Positions 50,914 through 60,303 of a stretch of 64,000 nt of DNA are shown piece by piece (the first letter of the stretch is position 1; every line of letters starts with the position of its first letter). Under the pieces are notes generated by a model. That model saw nothing but the letters and a program-made list of their open reading frames with translations. It searched no databases and was not told the DNA's origin. The stretch covers positions 68,421 to 132,420 of the forward strand of contig DEWE01000009.1 of the NCBI GenBank assembly GCA_002363125.1. Direction: 5' to 3'. Origin of the DNA: Candidatus Saccharibacteria bacterium UBA3218 (GTDB lineage: Bacteria; Patescibacteriota; Saccharimonadia; Saccharimonadales; Saccharimonadaceae). Both the position numbers and the translations under genes were made by a program.

Positions 50914-51849
50914 ATGAGTGGGCGAATTGACGTTAAAACGATCGAGAAAATCAAGCGGAGAATCAGATTTTGTGATTATCTATCAGTAGCACAGCTATAT
51001 CTTAAGAGTAATTTTTTACTAGAACACCCGTTAAATGCTGACGACATAAAGCCTAGACTACTAGGACACTGGGGAACTTGTCATGGCATCAATGTAGCAT
51101 ATGCAAATTTCAAAAGTTATTTTAAGGATGATCCTAATTTTAGTTTTGTTTTGGGGCCAGGCCATGGCTTTCCGGCGCTACAGGCGAATTTATTGGTTGA
51201 TGGCGAACTAGCAAAAGTAGATCCTATGGCCACAGTAGACAGAAGCGGAATTGCCTATATTTGCAAACATTTTTCTTGGCCAGATGGATTTCCGAGTCAT
51301 GCTAGTCCATATACCCCGGGTATTATTACTGAGGGTGGAGAACTAGGTTACGCGCTAGCTAATGCTTATGGGTTAAATCTTGGTCATCCAGAAAAAACTA
51401 CAGCAGTACTAATAGGCGATGGGGAACTAGAAACCGCTACAGCAATAGATTCACTTAACTTGCGCAATTTATTGTCTGGATCAAAAAACGGTAAAATTCT
51501 GCCAATTCTTCATCTTAATGGCTACAAAATCTCTGCACCGTCTATTTATGCAAGAAAATCCGAGCGAGAACTAAACGAAATGATCCGTGGTTTTGGATTT
51601 AATCCCGTAATGATAGATGGTGAAGATACTGAATCGTTCCAGATAAAATTATCAGAAAATATAGAAGATCCATTTTACATTTTAAAGACCGAAAAGGGGT
51701 TTGGTGGCCCAAATAGACACCATGAGGCTCATCAGATACCGATTAAGGATCCAAAAAACAAAGCCGAAGAACTCAGTGCCCTAGAAGATTGGCTAAAATC
51801 TTATAACGTTACTGACCTTGTAAAAAATCTGGAGGATATAAAACTATGA
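50914..51849 (+). CDS. Phosphoketolase, N-terminal (thiamine diphosphate-binding) half
   Basis: 311 residues matching the XFP N-terminal domain: YLKSNFLLEHPLNADDIKPR, LLGHWGTCHGINVAYA, FVLGPGHGFPALQANL, HFSWPDGFPSHASPYTPG, EGGELGYALANAYG, and the ThDP-binding GDGELETATAIDSLNLRN followed by ILPILHLNGYKISAPSI. Phosphoketolases cleave xylulose-5-P (or fructose-6-P) with phosphate to acetyl-P and glyceraldehyde-3-P (or erythrose-4-P). Normally a single polypeptide of about 790-820 residues; here the C-terminal half is a separate overlapping gene (ATGA, 51846-51849). Confidence 0.93.
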   Translation: MSGRIDVKTIEKIKRRIRFCDYLSVAQLYLKSNFLLEHPLNADDIKPRLLGHWGTCHGINVAYANFKSYFKDDPNFSFVLGPGHGFPALQANLLVDGELAKVDPMATVDRSGIAYICKHFSWPDGFPSHASPYTPGIITEGGELGYALANAYGLNLGHPEKTTAVLIGDGELETATAIDSLNLRNLLSGSKNGKILPILHLNGYKISAPSIYARKSERELNEMIRGFGFNPVMIDGEDTESFQIKLSENIEDPFYILKTEKGFGGPNRHHEAHQIPIKDPKNKAEELSALEDWLKSYNVTDLVKNLEDIKL

Positions 51850-52985
51850 GCTTATATTCGCCGGCAAAAAAAATCGGCCAATTGTTAACCGAAGAATTCA
51901 AAAAAAATCCGCATTTTTATTTCTTCTCGCCAGACGAAACAACTTCTAATAAATTTGATGAAATTTTTGAGACGGAAAAACGCGCTTGGGGGTTAACGCA
52001 AAAAACCTGGGATTTACCAGAAAGCGAAAACGGCAGGATAATAGAGATGCTTTCTGAAAACGTGCTCTTTAGCGTAATGACTGGACACTTAATGAATGGT
52101 GAGCCGGCAATGATGGGAAGCTATGAAGCATTTTTCCCGATCATAACGGCGCAACTTTTGCAACAAATCAAATTCATAAAGCAATCCAAGGAGGTGGATT
52201 GGCGCGCGCCAATGCCAGCAGTAAATTTACTTTCTACCTCTACTTGTTGGAGACAAGATCACAATGGTTACACACACCAATCACCAGCTCTTATATCTAC
52301 TCTACTAAGCTCACCAAGCAATTTGGCAAATTGCATCTTTCCGATCGACGATATCGCAGCCGAAGTAGCTTATAATTTTATGATTAATTCCAAAGATGTT
52401 GTAAATCTGACAACATTCAATAAAATTGAAGAACCTAGATATTTAAATTCTAAAAAGGCCCTGGAAGAATTTGAAAATGGAGCAATGATTTATGATCCTA
52501 TCTCGGACTTAGAGCCAGACATCGTATTTGCAGCGGCTGGTGATATTGTGGCAAAAGAGACAATGGAGGCTATGAAAATCTTGAAAGAAGATTTACCGGA
52601 AGTCAGGATTCGTTTTATATATATTAATTCTTTATCTTATCGCGCAATTGGCACAACTGAAAATAAATTATCTATGAAGGAATTCATGGATTTATTTACG
52701 GCCGATAAGCCAATTATCGCAAATTTCCATGGCTACCCAGAAACTCTGGAGAATATTTTGGAAAATTATACTGCAAGGGGAAGACTCAGAGTACACGGTT
52801 TCAACGAAGAAGGTTCCACTACTACTCCATTCGAAATGCTTCGAAGGAACGCCGCATCGCGTTACGACATCGCAACTGATATCGCAAAACTTTATGAAAG
52901 AGACGATTTAGTAATTAAATATCAAGAAATTTTAGCAAAGAATCACGCACATGCCATAGAGTATGGCGAAGATATGATAAAATAA
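51846..52985 (+). CDS. Phosphoketolase, C-terminal half
   Basis: 379 residues continuing the enzyme: FSPDETTSNKFDEIFE (canonical GPDExxSNRL), RIIEMLSENVLFSVMTGHLMNG, MMGSYEAFFPII, STCWRQDHNGYTHQSPALI, PDIVFAAAGDIVAKETMEAM, DKPIIANFHGYPETL, and RVHGFNEEGSTTTPFEML. All expected core blocks are retained, so the two chains probably assemble as one enzyme. Summed length 690 is about 100 residues short of intact XFP. The start overlaps the stop of the first half, favouring 1:1 synthesis. Split transketolases in archaea are a parallel. Confidence 0.93.
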   Translation: MSLYSPAKKIGQLLTEEFKKNPHFYFFSPDETTSNKFDEIFETEKRAWGLTQKTWDLPESENGRIIEMLSENVLFSVMTGHLMNGEPAMMGSYEAFFPIITAQLLQQIKFIKQSKEVDWRAPMPAVNLLSTSTCWRQDHNGYTHQSPALISTLLSSPSNLANCIFPIDDIAAEVAYNFMINSKDVVNLTTFNKIEEPRYLNSKKALEEFENGAMIYDPISDLEPDIVFAAAGDIVAKETMEAMKILKEDLPEVRIRFIYINSLSYRAIGTTENKLSMKEFMDLFTADKPIIANFHGYPETLENILENYTARGRLRVHGFNEEGSTTTPFEMLRRNAASRYDIATDIAKLYERDDLVIKYQEILAKNHAHAIEYGEDMIK

Positions 52986-52992
52986 AACCATT

Positions 52993-53679
52993 ATGGAATT
53001 ATTTATTTTAATTATTACTTTGGCTATTTTTGCCGAAACAAGTTTTCTGGTTCTTAAAAAACAGAAAAATCATCGATCTGGGAAACGAAAAATATTTGTA
53101 GATACTTCCGCTCTGATCGACGGACGAATTTTAAATATTGCAAGAACTGGTTTTATAAATGATGATTTAGTCATTTTAAAAAATGTACTGTTAGAATTGC
53201 AGCTTCTAGCAGATGGGAAGGATGCCGAAAAAAGAAGTCGCGCGCGCGCCGGACTAGAAACCGTTGCGGAGCTTGAACGCGTAATCGAAACAGATGTCGA
53301 GATTATGGACGACGCTGAATATTACGGCGCAAAGGTAGATGAAGAATTATTGAAGCTCGCAAAAGAGAACAAGGGCGCAATTCTGACTCTAGATTATAAC
53401 TTAATCAAAGTTGCTGAAGCAGAAAAAATTGCAACACTAAATATTAATGATTTAGCTTTGGCCGTACGTAGTGAATTTTTGCCAGGTGAAAAAATAAAGC
53501 TGAAAATCTTAGAAAAGGGTTCAAATCGTGGGCAAGGAGTCGGGCATCTAAATGATGGCACCATGATAGTCGTAGACAACGCGGCTAGCAAAATAGGAAA
53601 AGAAGTTCTGGTAGAATTTGTAAAATTTCACGAAACCTCGGCAGGAAAGATGATTTTTGCAAAAATTGCGAAAAGCTAG
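52993..53679 (+). CDS. PIN-TRAM domain membrane protein (YacL-like)
   Basis: 228 residues. One N-terminal helix (~1-20, LFILIITLAIFAETSFLVL) replaces the several helices of YacL. The PIN nuclease-fold domain follows (IFVDTSALIDGRI; Asp/Glu metal sites in VDTSA, LLELQ, ILTLDYN), and a TRAM RNA-binding module closes the protein (GEKIKLKILEKGSNRGQGVGHLNDGTMIVV). Probably an RNase or RNA-binding factor at the membrane. It starts 7 nt after the phosphoketolase gene. Confidence 0.9.
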   Translation: MELFILIITLAIFAETSFLVLKKQKNHRSGKRKIFVDTSALIDGRILNIARTGFINDDLVILKNVLLELQLLADGKDAEKRSRARAGLETVAELERVIETDVEIMDDAEYYGAKVDEELLKLAKENKGAILTLDYNLIKVAEAEKIATLNINDLALAVRSEFLPGEKIKLKILEKGSNRGQGVGHLNDGTMIVVDNAASKIGKEVLVEFVKFHETSAGKMIFAKIAKS

Positions 53680-53716
53680 ACCCATATTTATATTTTTAGA
53701 ATTTATTATTTATAAC

Positions 53717-56398
53717 CTAATTGCTACTCACTGGCATCTCACTAGTAGCAGTGTAGCCAGCTGAGTCCGTAACGGTAAACCTAATTGATGTATCTGAATC
53801 TTTAATAGTGTAACCACTGATTATACCATCTGAGCCTAGCGATATACCGCCTTGTTCAACACCATTTACATAAAGCGTGAAATTAGAAATATCGTATGTT
53901 CCGCGTTTGATTATAACTATTATGTTGCCGTCGCTAACAGATAAAGATATTTCTGGTGGTATATAATCACATGTATCGCTTACCTCTCGGTTGTATGGCT
54001 CTGGTACGTCATAGACTTCATTACCAGTCATAGGATCCATAACTTTAGTAACTTCTATTTCTATCTTATAACTTTCTGGCGTACAACTAGATGCCAACAG
54101 ATGGTTGTAGCGGTTAAATACCAAAGTCTCTTTTGCTATACCAGAATTCTTTGAATTGTACCAACTTGGCCAGATATCAGTTTTGCCATTGACGGTAAGA
54201 GTTTGGATGCCAGCTGGCTTAGCTGGTTGATCGCCAGAGCTCCAACGACCATCTGGACCATAAACATCTTTATGCACCCCCTCCATATAGTTATTTACAA
54301 CTCTACGAACTATGCTGTTATCTGAATTCCTAAGGCCTGAGCCATCGTGATTACCGTTCCACACAACAGTAGAGATAGCAGATGAAAAGCTGATCATTAA
54401 TGAATCTTTAGTTTCACTAGAGTTTGAAGTTGTAGTGGTACCAGTCTTAGAAGCCGTATCTACACCAGGAACCACGAAGCCGTATGCATAAGATTGCGAA
54501 CCCCAAACTAGAGAGGCACGAGCAACTGGGTCGTGTAAAATATCCCATATCATATACGCAACTTGGTCATCAACTACACGCTTACCTTCTTTATCCTTCC
54601 AGCTTTCCAATAATTCTCCAGAGCTGTTTCTGAGTTCCAATACATATGTAATATCCTTGAAGGTTCCACCACGGGCAATTGAAGCGTAAGCATTAGCATG
54701 TTCCACTAAGCGCACATTACAGCCAGAACCGATAGCGATCGAAAGACCATAGTTATCTTTACCTTCGCAATACGAAACGTCACCTAGGGCATGTGCTACT
54801 TCAAGAGAATTGTCTATGCCATTAATATATAGCGCTTTAACCGCAGGAATATTGAGGGAGTTAGAGAGTGCCTGACGAATGGTGACGTCACCATAAAATC
54901 TGCCCGTATAATTTCGCAAACGACAAGATCCACCGTTCCCAGCACAATAGATCTTATCGATATTTTCATCTTTTAGAATTGAACCTGGACCATAATTTAC
55001 ACCTTCACGTTGCATTAAAAGTGGGGTGTAGTCTAGGATCGGCTTTATTGTAGAGCCCGGCTCTAGGTAAGAGTTAGCCGCATTATAGGATCCGTATTCG
55101 GCGTTGGTAAAGTCTACCGATCCGACCATAGCTATAACTTGGGAAGTCTCAACATCCAACGAAGCTAATGCTATATTGTCGGAGTTGTTTATGTAGCGCA
55201 TATCAGCACCAGTCGCAACGGCTTCTTCGGCGATTCTTTGTGCTCGGAGGTCTAGAGTAGTTTTGATAGTCCAACCACCAGTACGCATAGTTTGCATGCC
55301 ATACTTTTCTTCAAGTAATGATTTAACTTCCAACACAAAATGCGGAGCCAATATTCCTTCGTATTGACTAGCTTCTGGCCGTATAGTATCTAAGATTGCC
55401 ACCTGCTTAGCCTCTTCAGCTTCGTCTTTAGTAATGTAACCCATCTCGGCCATTACATCTAAGGTATAGTGTTGTCGCCAGAGTAATTGTTCATTTCCGT
55501 ATTCATTATAGGGATTAAATACGCCAGGGTTGTTTGGTATAGACGCAAGTAGCGCGGATTCTGCCAATGTAAGATCCTTAGCGGATTTACCAAAATAGGT
55601 TTTAGCAGCAGACTCTACGCCATTACGACGACCGCCATACGGCGATTGATTTAGATACATAGTTAAAATCTGATCCTTAGAATACATGCGTTCTAGTTCT
55701 ATGGCAAGGATCAATTCTTTTATTTTACGAGTAAGGCCACCACGATCAGCACTCTGAGCCTCATCAGCAAAGTAAACTTGTTTGATTAATTGCTGAGTGA
55801 GAGTAGATCCACCTTGAACTCCTTTACCGCTTAAGGTAGAGAAAGTAGCGCGTACTAAAGCTCCGAAATCTACACCCATATGGTTGTAGAAATTCCTATC
55901 TTCAATAGCCACTGTGGCTTGATACATATATGGAGAAATCTCATCAGCATCAACCACTAAACGATAGTTCTCATTGCCAGTGTCGCGCCAAAGAACTTCG
56001 CCATTGCGATCTAGATAAGTATTTACCGTTTCAGAAATCGAGATTTCGTCAAGACGAATCTCATCGAGATCTTTCTTATAATAAAGGAATAAACCACCAA
56101 TAAAGATAATAAAAATCAAAATCATGGCCGCAATGGTTTTTAATATGGTTTTTTGCCCACGCTTAGAGAACCACCATTTAAAAACACGCTTTGGATGAAG
56201 TCTTACAAAGAAACGCTTAACTGGATTTTTTGGCAATTTAGCCAATTCTTCAGCACGCCGACGCATTTCTGCTTCTTTTTTAGCTTTGTGCTTGTAGCTC
56301 AAACTAGAATAAAGATTCATTTTCTTTTTCGCAGTTTTTTTAGATTTTTTTGCCTTTTTTTGAGATGGCAAAATCACCTCGGATTCTTTATTATTCAT
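53717..56398 (-). CDS. Class A penicillin-binding protein (PBP1A type)
   Basis: 893 residues. Basic cytosolic N-terminus (~85 residues), membrane helix (~92-113), GT51 glycosyltransferase (VAIEDRNFYNHMGVD with catalytic Glu; GGSTLTQQLIKQVYF; LAIELERMYSKDQILTMYLNQ) and transpeptidase domain (SxxK in EPGSTIKP, SxN in LSNSLNIP, KTG in ASKTGTTTT). A C-terminal beta domain with repeats of Ser/Thr/Gly follows (from ~770). Makes and cross-links peptidoglycan outside the membrane. TATAAT is 6 nt before the ATG. Convergent with the PIN gene. Confidence 0.95.
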   Translation of the reverse strand: MNNKESEVILPSQKKAKKSKKTAKKKMNLYSSLSYKHKAKKEAEMRRRAEELAKLPKNPVKRFFVRLHPKRVFKWWFSKRGQKTILKTIAAMILIFIIFIGGLFLYYKKDLDEIRLDEISISETVNTYLDRNGEVLWRDTGNENYRLVVDADEISPYMYQATVAIEDRNFYNHMGVDFGALVRATFSTLSGKGVQGGSTLTQQLIKQVYFADEAQSADRGGLTRKIKELILAIELERMYSKDQILTMYLNQSPYGGRRNGVESAAKTYFGKSAKDLTLAESALLASIPNNPGVFNPYNEYGNEQLLWRQHYTLDVMAEMGYITKDEAEEAKQVAILDTIRPEASQYEGILAPHFVLEVKSLLEEKYGMQTMRTGGWTIKTTLDLRAQRIAEEAVATGADMRYINNSDNIALASLDVETSQVIAMVGSVDFTNAEYGSYNAANSYLEPGSTIKPILDYTPLLMQREGVNYGPGSILKDENIDKIYCAGNGGSCRLRNYTGRFYGDVTIRQALSNSLNIPAVKALYINGIDNSLEVAHALGDVSYCEGKDNYGLSIAIGSGCNVRLVEHANAYASIARGGTFKDITYVLELRNSSGELLESWKDKEGKRVVDDQVAYMIWDILHDPVARASLVWGSQSYAYGFVVPGVDTASKTGTTTTSNSSETKDSLMISFSSAISTVVWNGNHDGSGLRNSDNSIVRRVVNNYMEGVHKDVYGPDGRWSSGDQPAKPAGIQTLTVNGKTDIWPSWYNSKNSGIAKETLVFNRYNHLLASSCTPESYKIEIEVTKVMDPMTGNEVYDVPEPYNREVSDTCDYIPPEISLSVSDGNIIVIIKRGTYDISNFTLYVNGVEQGGISLGSDGIISGYTIKDSDTSIRFTVTDSAGYTATSEMPVSSN

Positions 56399-56404
56399 AT
56401 GTAT

Positions 56405-56410
56405 ATTATA
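56405..56410 (-). promoter_or_regulatory. Leaderless -10 box of the PBP gene (TATAAT, 6 nt before ATG)
   Basis: Minus-strand TATAAT, gap ATACAT, ATG 56398. Confidence 0.6.
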
Positions 56411-56460
56411 GCACTAAAACTTTAACTTAATAAAAAATCGATGTCATCAAATCTATATGC

Positions 56461-56466
56461 TACAAT
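56461..56466 (+). promoter_or_regulatory. -10 box of murJ (TACAAT, 8 nt before ATG)
   Basis: ATGCTACAAT then AATTATAT then ATG 56475; short or no leader. Confidence 0.45.
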
Positions 56467-56474
56467 AATTATAT

Positions 56475-58115
56475 ATGCGACATTTTAAATTTAAATCTGT
56501 TGTAAAACTAGCAAATATGAAATTGTCAATAAAGTCTGCAGCGATTGTGCTCGCATCATCGACTTTGGTTTCTGCTTTGCTTGGTCTCTTCCGCGACCGT
56601 TTACTAAATTCGTATTATTTGGGGACTTATCCCACTGGTATCGATGCCTATACTGCGGCATTCACTATACCAGATTTTATGTTCTTCATCTTAACGTCTG
56701 GCGCACTTTCTGTTTCGTTTATTCCAGTTTTTAATCAGCGTCTTGCGGCGGGGAATAAAAAATCTGCATGGGAATTATCTTCCAGTTTGATCAACTTATT
56801 GGCTATATTAACTTTTGTCACTAGCCTTCTAATAATGATTTTTGCGGACCCATTAATTAGATATATCGTAAGCCCAGGTCTAGACGAATCCGGCATGATT
56901 CTAGCCATTAATATGACCCGCGTAATTGCAATAAACCCATTCTTGTTTTCAATTGCCACCGTGATCACTTCTATACAGCAGGCAGTTGGAAGGTTTGTAT
57001 TTTATGCATTTGCACCGGCCATATATAATATAGGCATCATTATTGGTATAACTTGTTTTACTGGCGGAATTAATATATTCGGAGTGCAGATATTTGAAGG
57101 TGGTATCATGGGCGTAGCTCTTGGCGTGATCCTTGGAGCAATCATGCAGTTGATCGTAGCCCTCATTGGATTATTTGGTCTAGGTATGGATTATAATTTC
57201 AAGATTAATTGGAAAAACCAAGGTTTTAGATCGATCCTTCGTTTGTTACCGGCAAGATCTATGGATCAGGGAATTGATTATGTAAATGGAATTGTGAATA
57301 CTAATCTATCTTCTAGGATGGGCGCCGGGGCAGTACGTTCTTTTAATCAAGCCTCTTCACTTCATCAAATGCCAGTGAATTTAATCGGCGTAGCCATATC
57401 TACGGCATTTTTTCCGAAATTAACGGAAGAATTAGGGAATGGCGATAAGGGGGAATTTAATAGCACTTTTAGGCAAGCCCTGCGTACTATAATTTGGATT
57501 GCTCTACCAGTATCTATAATCGCATTTTTTGGGAGGGGCTATGTAACCAGTTTTATTTCTAATATTGGCAATAATGATAGTAATGGTACGATCGCATCAG
57601 TTCTAGGTACTTTGTGTATTGCAATCTTTGCACGTTCGGTATTTCATATTGCTTCGCGTGGATTCTATGCTTATCAGGATACAAAAACGCCATTCATAAT
57701 CTCGATTTTTGCAATTGGTTTAACCATAGGACTATCAGTATGGTTTTATCTAATTGGCTGGGGCGTAGATGGACTAGGCTTAGCTCAATCTATAGGGGCT
57801 ATCGTAGAGATTATTATATTATTATATATACTGCAACATAGATCAAAACGAGAATTATTAGACAAGGCATTTTGGCGAGCAATCCTTAGAATGATATTTG
57901 CTACGGCAATTACCGCATGTGTAGCATTTTCAATGACAAAATTTATACCACTGATGGCTACGGATAGCTCACTAGTAATCACTATACCTAAATTTCTACT
58001 AATTTCTGGTATTTCCTTTGCAGCATATCTAGTTGCAAGCTACTTTTTAGATTTAAAAGAGGCAAAACCAATTTTCCGTTATATCAAGAAAGCCCTGTTT
58101 AGAAACGTAAAATAA
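56475..58115 (+). CDS. murJ: Lipid II flippase MurJ
   Basis: MOP-superfamily flippase moving lipid II across the membrane. 546 residues with about 14 hydrophobic segments. Family blocks: SALLGLFRDRLLNSYYLG, AFTIPDFMFFILTSGALSVSFIPVFNQ, LLPARSMDQGIDYVNGIVNTNLSSRMGAGAVRSFNQASSLHQMPVNLIGVAISTAFFPKL. Works with the adjacent PBP1A (divergent promoters 50 bp apart), so the two envelope steps share a control region. Confidence 0.95.
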   Translation: MRHFKFKSVVKLANMKLSIKSAAIVLASSTLVSALLGLFRDRLLNSYYLGTYPTGIDAYTAAFTIPDFMFFILTSGALSVSFIPVFNQRLAAGNKKSAWELSSSLINLLAILTFVTSLLIMIFADPLIRYIVSPGLDESGMILAINMTRVIAINPFLFSIATVITSIQQAVGRFVFYAFAPAIYNIGIIIGITCFTGGINIFGVQIFEGGIMGVALGVILGAIMQLIVALIGLFGLGMDYNFKINWKNQGFRSILRLLPARSMDQGIDYVNGIVNTNLSSRMGAGAVRSFNQASSLHQMPVNLIGVAISTAFFPKLTEELGNGDKGEFNSTFRQALRTIIWIALPVSIIAFFGRGYVTSFISNIGNNDSNGTIASVLGTLCIAIFARSVFHIASRGFYAYQDTKTPFIISIFAIGLTIGLSVWFYLIGWGVDGLGLAQSIGAIVEIIILLYILQHRSKRELLDKAFWRAILRMIFATAITACVAFSMTKFIPLMATDSSLVITIPKFLLISGISFAAYLVASYFLDLKEAKPIFRYIKKALFRNVK

Positions 58116-58118
58116 TGT

Positions 58119-58124
58119 TATAAT
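58119..58124 (+). promoter_or_regulatory. Leaderless -10 box of gatC (TATAAT, 6 nt before ATG)
   Basis: AATGTTATAAT overlaps the end of murJ's stop region; gap TTAGCC; ATG 58131. Confidence 0.6.
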
Positions 58125-58130
58125 TTAGCC

Positions 58131-58418
58131 ATGGATATTAAACGCGAGGATATTTTGCATCTAGCCAATTTGTCTGATTTTTCATTATCTGATGCAGAGA
58201 TCGAATCTCTAGGTGAAGATTTACAGGGGATTATTAGATATATCTCGCAACTTGAGGAGCTAGACACGGATGGTATTGAGCCGACTTATCAAGTATTCGA
58301 AATGGAAAATGTATGGCGTGAAGATGAGATAAAACCACAAGATGCTTCGCGCGAGCAACTACTGGCTCTTACAAAAGAAGAAAAAGATAATCAAATAAAG
58401 GTTCCGAAGGTATTGTAA
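58131..58418 (+). CDS. gatC: Asp-tRNA(Asn)/Glu-tRNA(Gln) amidotransferase subunit C
   Basis: Small scaffold subunit wrapping GatA and GatB. 95 residues: REDILHLANLSDFSLSDAEI, LGEDLQGIIRYISQLEELDTDGIEPTYQV and the C-terminal LREDE-like VWREDEIKP. Overlaps gatA by 1 nt (TAATG at 58416-58420). With gatA and gatB it makes Gln-tRNA and/or Asn-tRNA by transamidation. Confidence 0.95.
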   Translation: MDIKREDILHLANLSDFSLSDAEIESLGEDLQGIIRYISQLEELDTDGIEPTYQVFEMENVWREDEIKPQDASREQLLALTKEEKDNQIKVPKVL

Positions 58419-59884
58419 TGAAGGTAGCAAATCAAAAAGTAACCGCTGAAAGATTAGTAAGAGATGCTTTAGAGAAAGCAAAGCATTTTGCTGATTATAA
58501 TATTTTTACTTTCTTGAATGAAGAAGGGGCAATCAAAAAGGCAAAGGAAATCGATGCAAAAATAGCCCGTGGAGAAAAAGTAGGTAGACTTGCTGGTGTG
58601 CCTTATGCTTTGAAAGATAATTTCTTAAGTCCAGAGGGTCAAACCACTGCTTCGGCGCATATACTAGAAGGATTTGTATCGCCTATAACCTCTACGGCAG
58701 TAGAAAAATTAGAAGCGGAGGGCGCCATTATGATCGGGCGCACCAATATGGACGCGTTTGCTCATGGGTCTTCTACTGAAAATTCCTATTTTGGTCCTAC
58801 ACTTAATGCATGTGATAAGAACTGCGTAGCTGGTGGCTCTTCTGGTGGGTCTGCTGTAGCCGTAGCGCTCGACATAGTGGAATTTGCGACTGGCACAGAC
58901 ACAGGTGGCTCAATACGACAACCAGCATCATTTAACGGTGTATATGGATTAAAGCCAACTTATGGCACGATATCGCGCTATGGCGTAGTGGCGATGGCGT
59001 CTTCTACAGATTGTATTGGATTTTTCACCAAAACCCCAGATGATATGGATTTACTCATGGATATTGCTAGCGGACAAGATCCGAAAGATCTAACTACGTT
59101 ACCAGATTACTATGGTCTAGCCAATGTGAGCAATTCTTCATTCGAGACCGTGTCTCGCGAGCCTTACGAGGCGAGCGAAGAGAGCGAACCCCGCGACGGC
59201 GGGCGTGAGCGAACGTGGTCGAGAATGGAGAATTGTCGCATTGGCATCATTAAAGATTTTGACAACGAGTCAGTTCGTCCCGAAATCAGACAGGCTCTGA
59301 AGAATAAAATTGAATCATTAAAATCTAAGGGGCATGAGATTGTAGAGTTGGAAATGCCAACCCTTAAATATGCTTTGGCTGCATATTACATAATCGTGCC
59401 AGCGGAAATTGCCAGCAATTTATCACGTTATGACGGCATAAGATACGGTTTTAGATCTGAAAAAGCGGAAGATTTGAACGCGCTTTATAAAAATACTAGA
59501 AGCGAAGGTTTTATGCCAGAAAATAAACGCAGAATTATGATTGGCAATTTTGTGCTATCTAGCGGATTTTATGATGCGTACTTCTTGAAAGCAGCAAAAG
59601 CGCGTACGCTCATTGTAAAAGAGTACGAAAAAGCTTTTGAAAAATGTGATTTTATTTTGACACCCGTGTCGCCAAACCCAGCTTTTAAGTTAGGCGAGAA
59701 GGTCAATGACCCAGTAGCTATGTATCTAGAAGATATGATGTCTGTTTCGTTGAATTTGGCCGGTTTGCCTGGCCTTGCGATACCAACTGGAAAAACTGAA
59801 AGTGGACTGGCATTAGGATTGCAACTAGTGGGCCCTAGACGTAGCGATAAAAGTTTAATTGAATTTTCAAAGGAGTTAATCTAA
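58418..59884 (+). CDS. gatA: Asp-tRNA(Asn)/Glu-tRNA(Gln) amidotransferase subunit A with in-frame palindromic insert
   Basis: Amidase-signature enzyme that frees ammonia from Gln. The catalytic Ser-cisSer-Lys triad is visible: Lys in YALKDNFL, cis-Ser in GGSSGGSAVAVA, Ser in GTDTGGSIRQPASF. 488 residues. Residues ~235-276 derive from a family B palindromic element placed just before the conserved CRIGI strand. Co-translated with the next gene (1-nt overlap at 59884). Confidence 0.97.
   Translation: MKVANQKVTAERLVRDALEKAKHFADYNIFTFLNEEGAIKKAKEIDAKIARGEKVGRLAGVPYALKDNFLSPEGQTTASAHILEGFVSPITSTAVEKLEAEGAIMIGRTNMDAFAHGSSTENSYFGPTLNACDKNCVAGGSSGGSAVAVALDIVEFATGTDTGGSIRQPASFNGVYGLKPTYGTISRYGVVAMASSTDCIGFFTKTPDDMDLLMDIASGQDPKDLTTLPDYYGLANVSNSSFETVSREPYEASEESEPRDGGRERTWSRMENCRIGIIKDFDNESVRPEIRQALKNKIESLKSKGHEIVELEMPTLKYALAAYYIIVPAEIASNLSRYDGIRYGFRSEKAEDLNALYKNTRSEGFMPENKRRIMIGNFVLSSGFYDAYFLKAAKARTLIVKEYEKAFEKCDFILTPVSPNPAFKLGEKVNDPVAMYLEDMMSVSLNLAGLPGLAIPTGKTESGLALGLQLVGPRRSDKSLIEFSKELI
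59120..59245. repeat. In-frame palindromic element, family B (gatA copy)
   Basis: Core 59145-59220 differs from the gatB core at about five of 73 positions and is read in the same frame (ETVSREPYEASEESEPRDG). Locus-specific arms: GCCAATGTGAGCAATTCTTC (59120 on) and GAGAATGGAGAATTGTCGCA (59221 on) pair with a few mismatches. Confidence 0.93.
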
Positions 59885-60303
59885 TGGATGGCGGAGTGGT
59901 AACATTTATTATAGCGATTTTGATAGTCGCGGTTTTGGTGTTTGTGGCGATTTTGTTAACTGGCAAACGCACTCATCACTTCAATATAGAGGCCTATCAA
60001 ACACGTTTCCTCGCTATTGAAAATAAATTAAACAAAGAAAATCCTGCCACTTTTGTAACAACAATTTTAGAAGCGGATAAGCTGCTAGATAAAGCTATGG
60101 TGGAAATGGGGTTGTCTGGAAAAACGATGGGGGAAAGATTGAAACACGCCAATGGGAAATTTGAAGATATTAATGCGGTTTGGCGAGCACATAAATTGCG
60201 CAACGCTATTGCCCATGAATCAGATTTAGAAATTGGTTACAAACAAGCATTAAATGCCTTGGCTATTTATAAAAAGGCATTGAAAGATTTGGGGGCAATT
60301 TAA
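59884..60303 (+). CDS. Membrane-anchored HEPN-like protein inside the gat operon
   Basis: 139 residues. One N-terminal membrane helix (~6-26, VTFIIAILIVAVLVFVAILL) is followed by an all-helical domain. It carries KLRNAIAHESDLEI near 107, an Rx4H arrangement typical of HEPN domains (often RNases or nucleotidyltransferase partners), then a final helix (QALNALAIYKKALKDL). Overlaps gatA by 1 nt and gatB by 1 nt, so it is strictly co-expressed with the amidotransferase. Whether it is catalytic is unknown. Confidence 0.8.
   Translation: MDGGVVTFIIAILIVAVLVFVAILLTGKRTHHFNIEAYQTRFLAIENKLNKENPATFVTTILEADKLLDKAMVEMGLSGKTMGERLKHANGKFEDINAVWRAHKLRNAIAHESDLEIGYKQALNALAIYKKALKDLGAI

Noticed and set aside
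50914..52985. Split transketolase
   Set aside because: The blocks GHWGTCHGIN, PSHASPYTPG, WRQDHNGYTHQ and EEGSTTTPF are phosphoketolase-specific, not transketolase.
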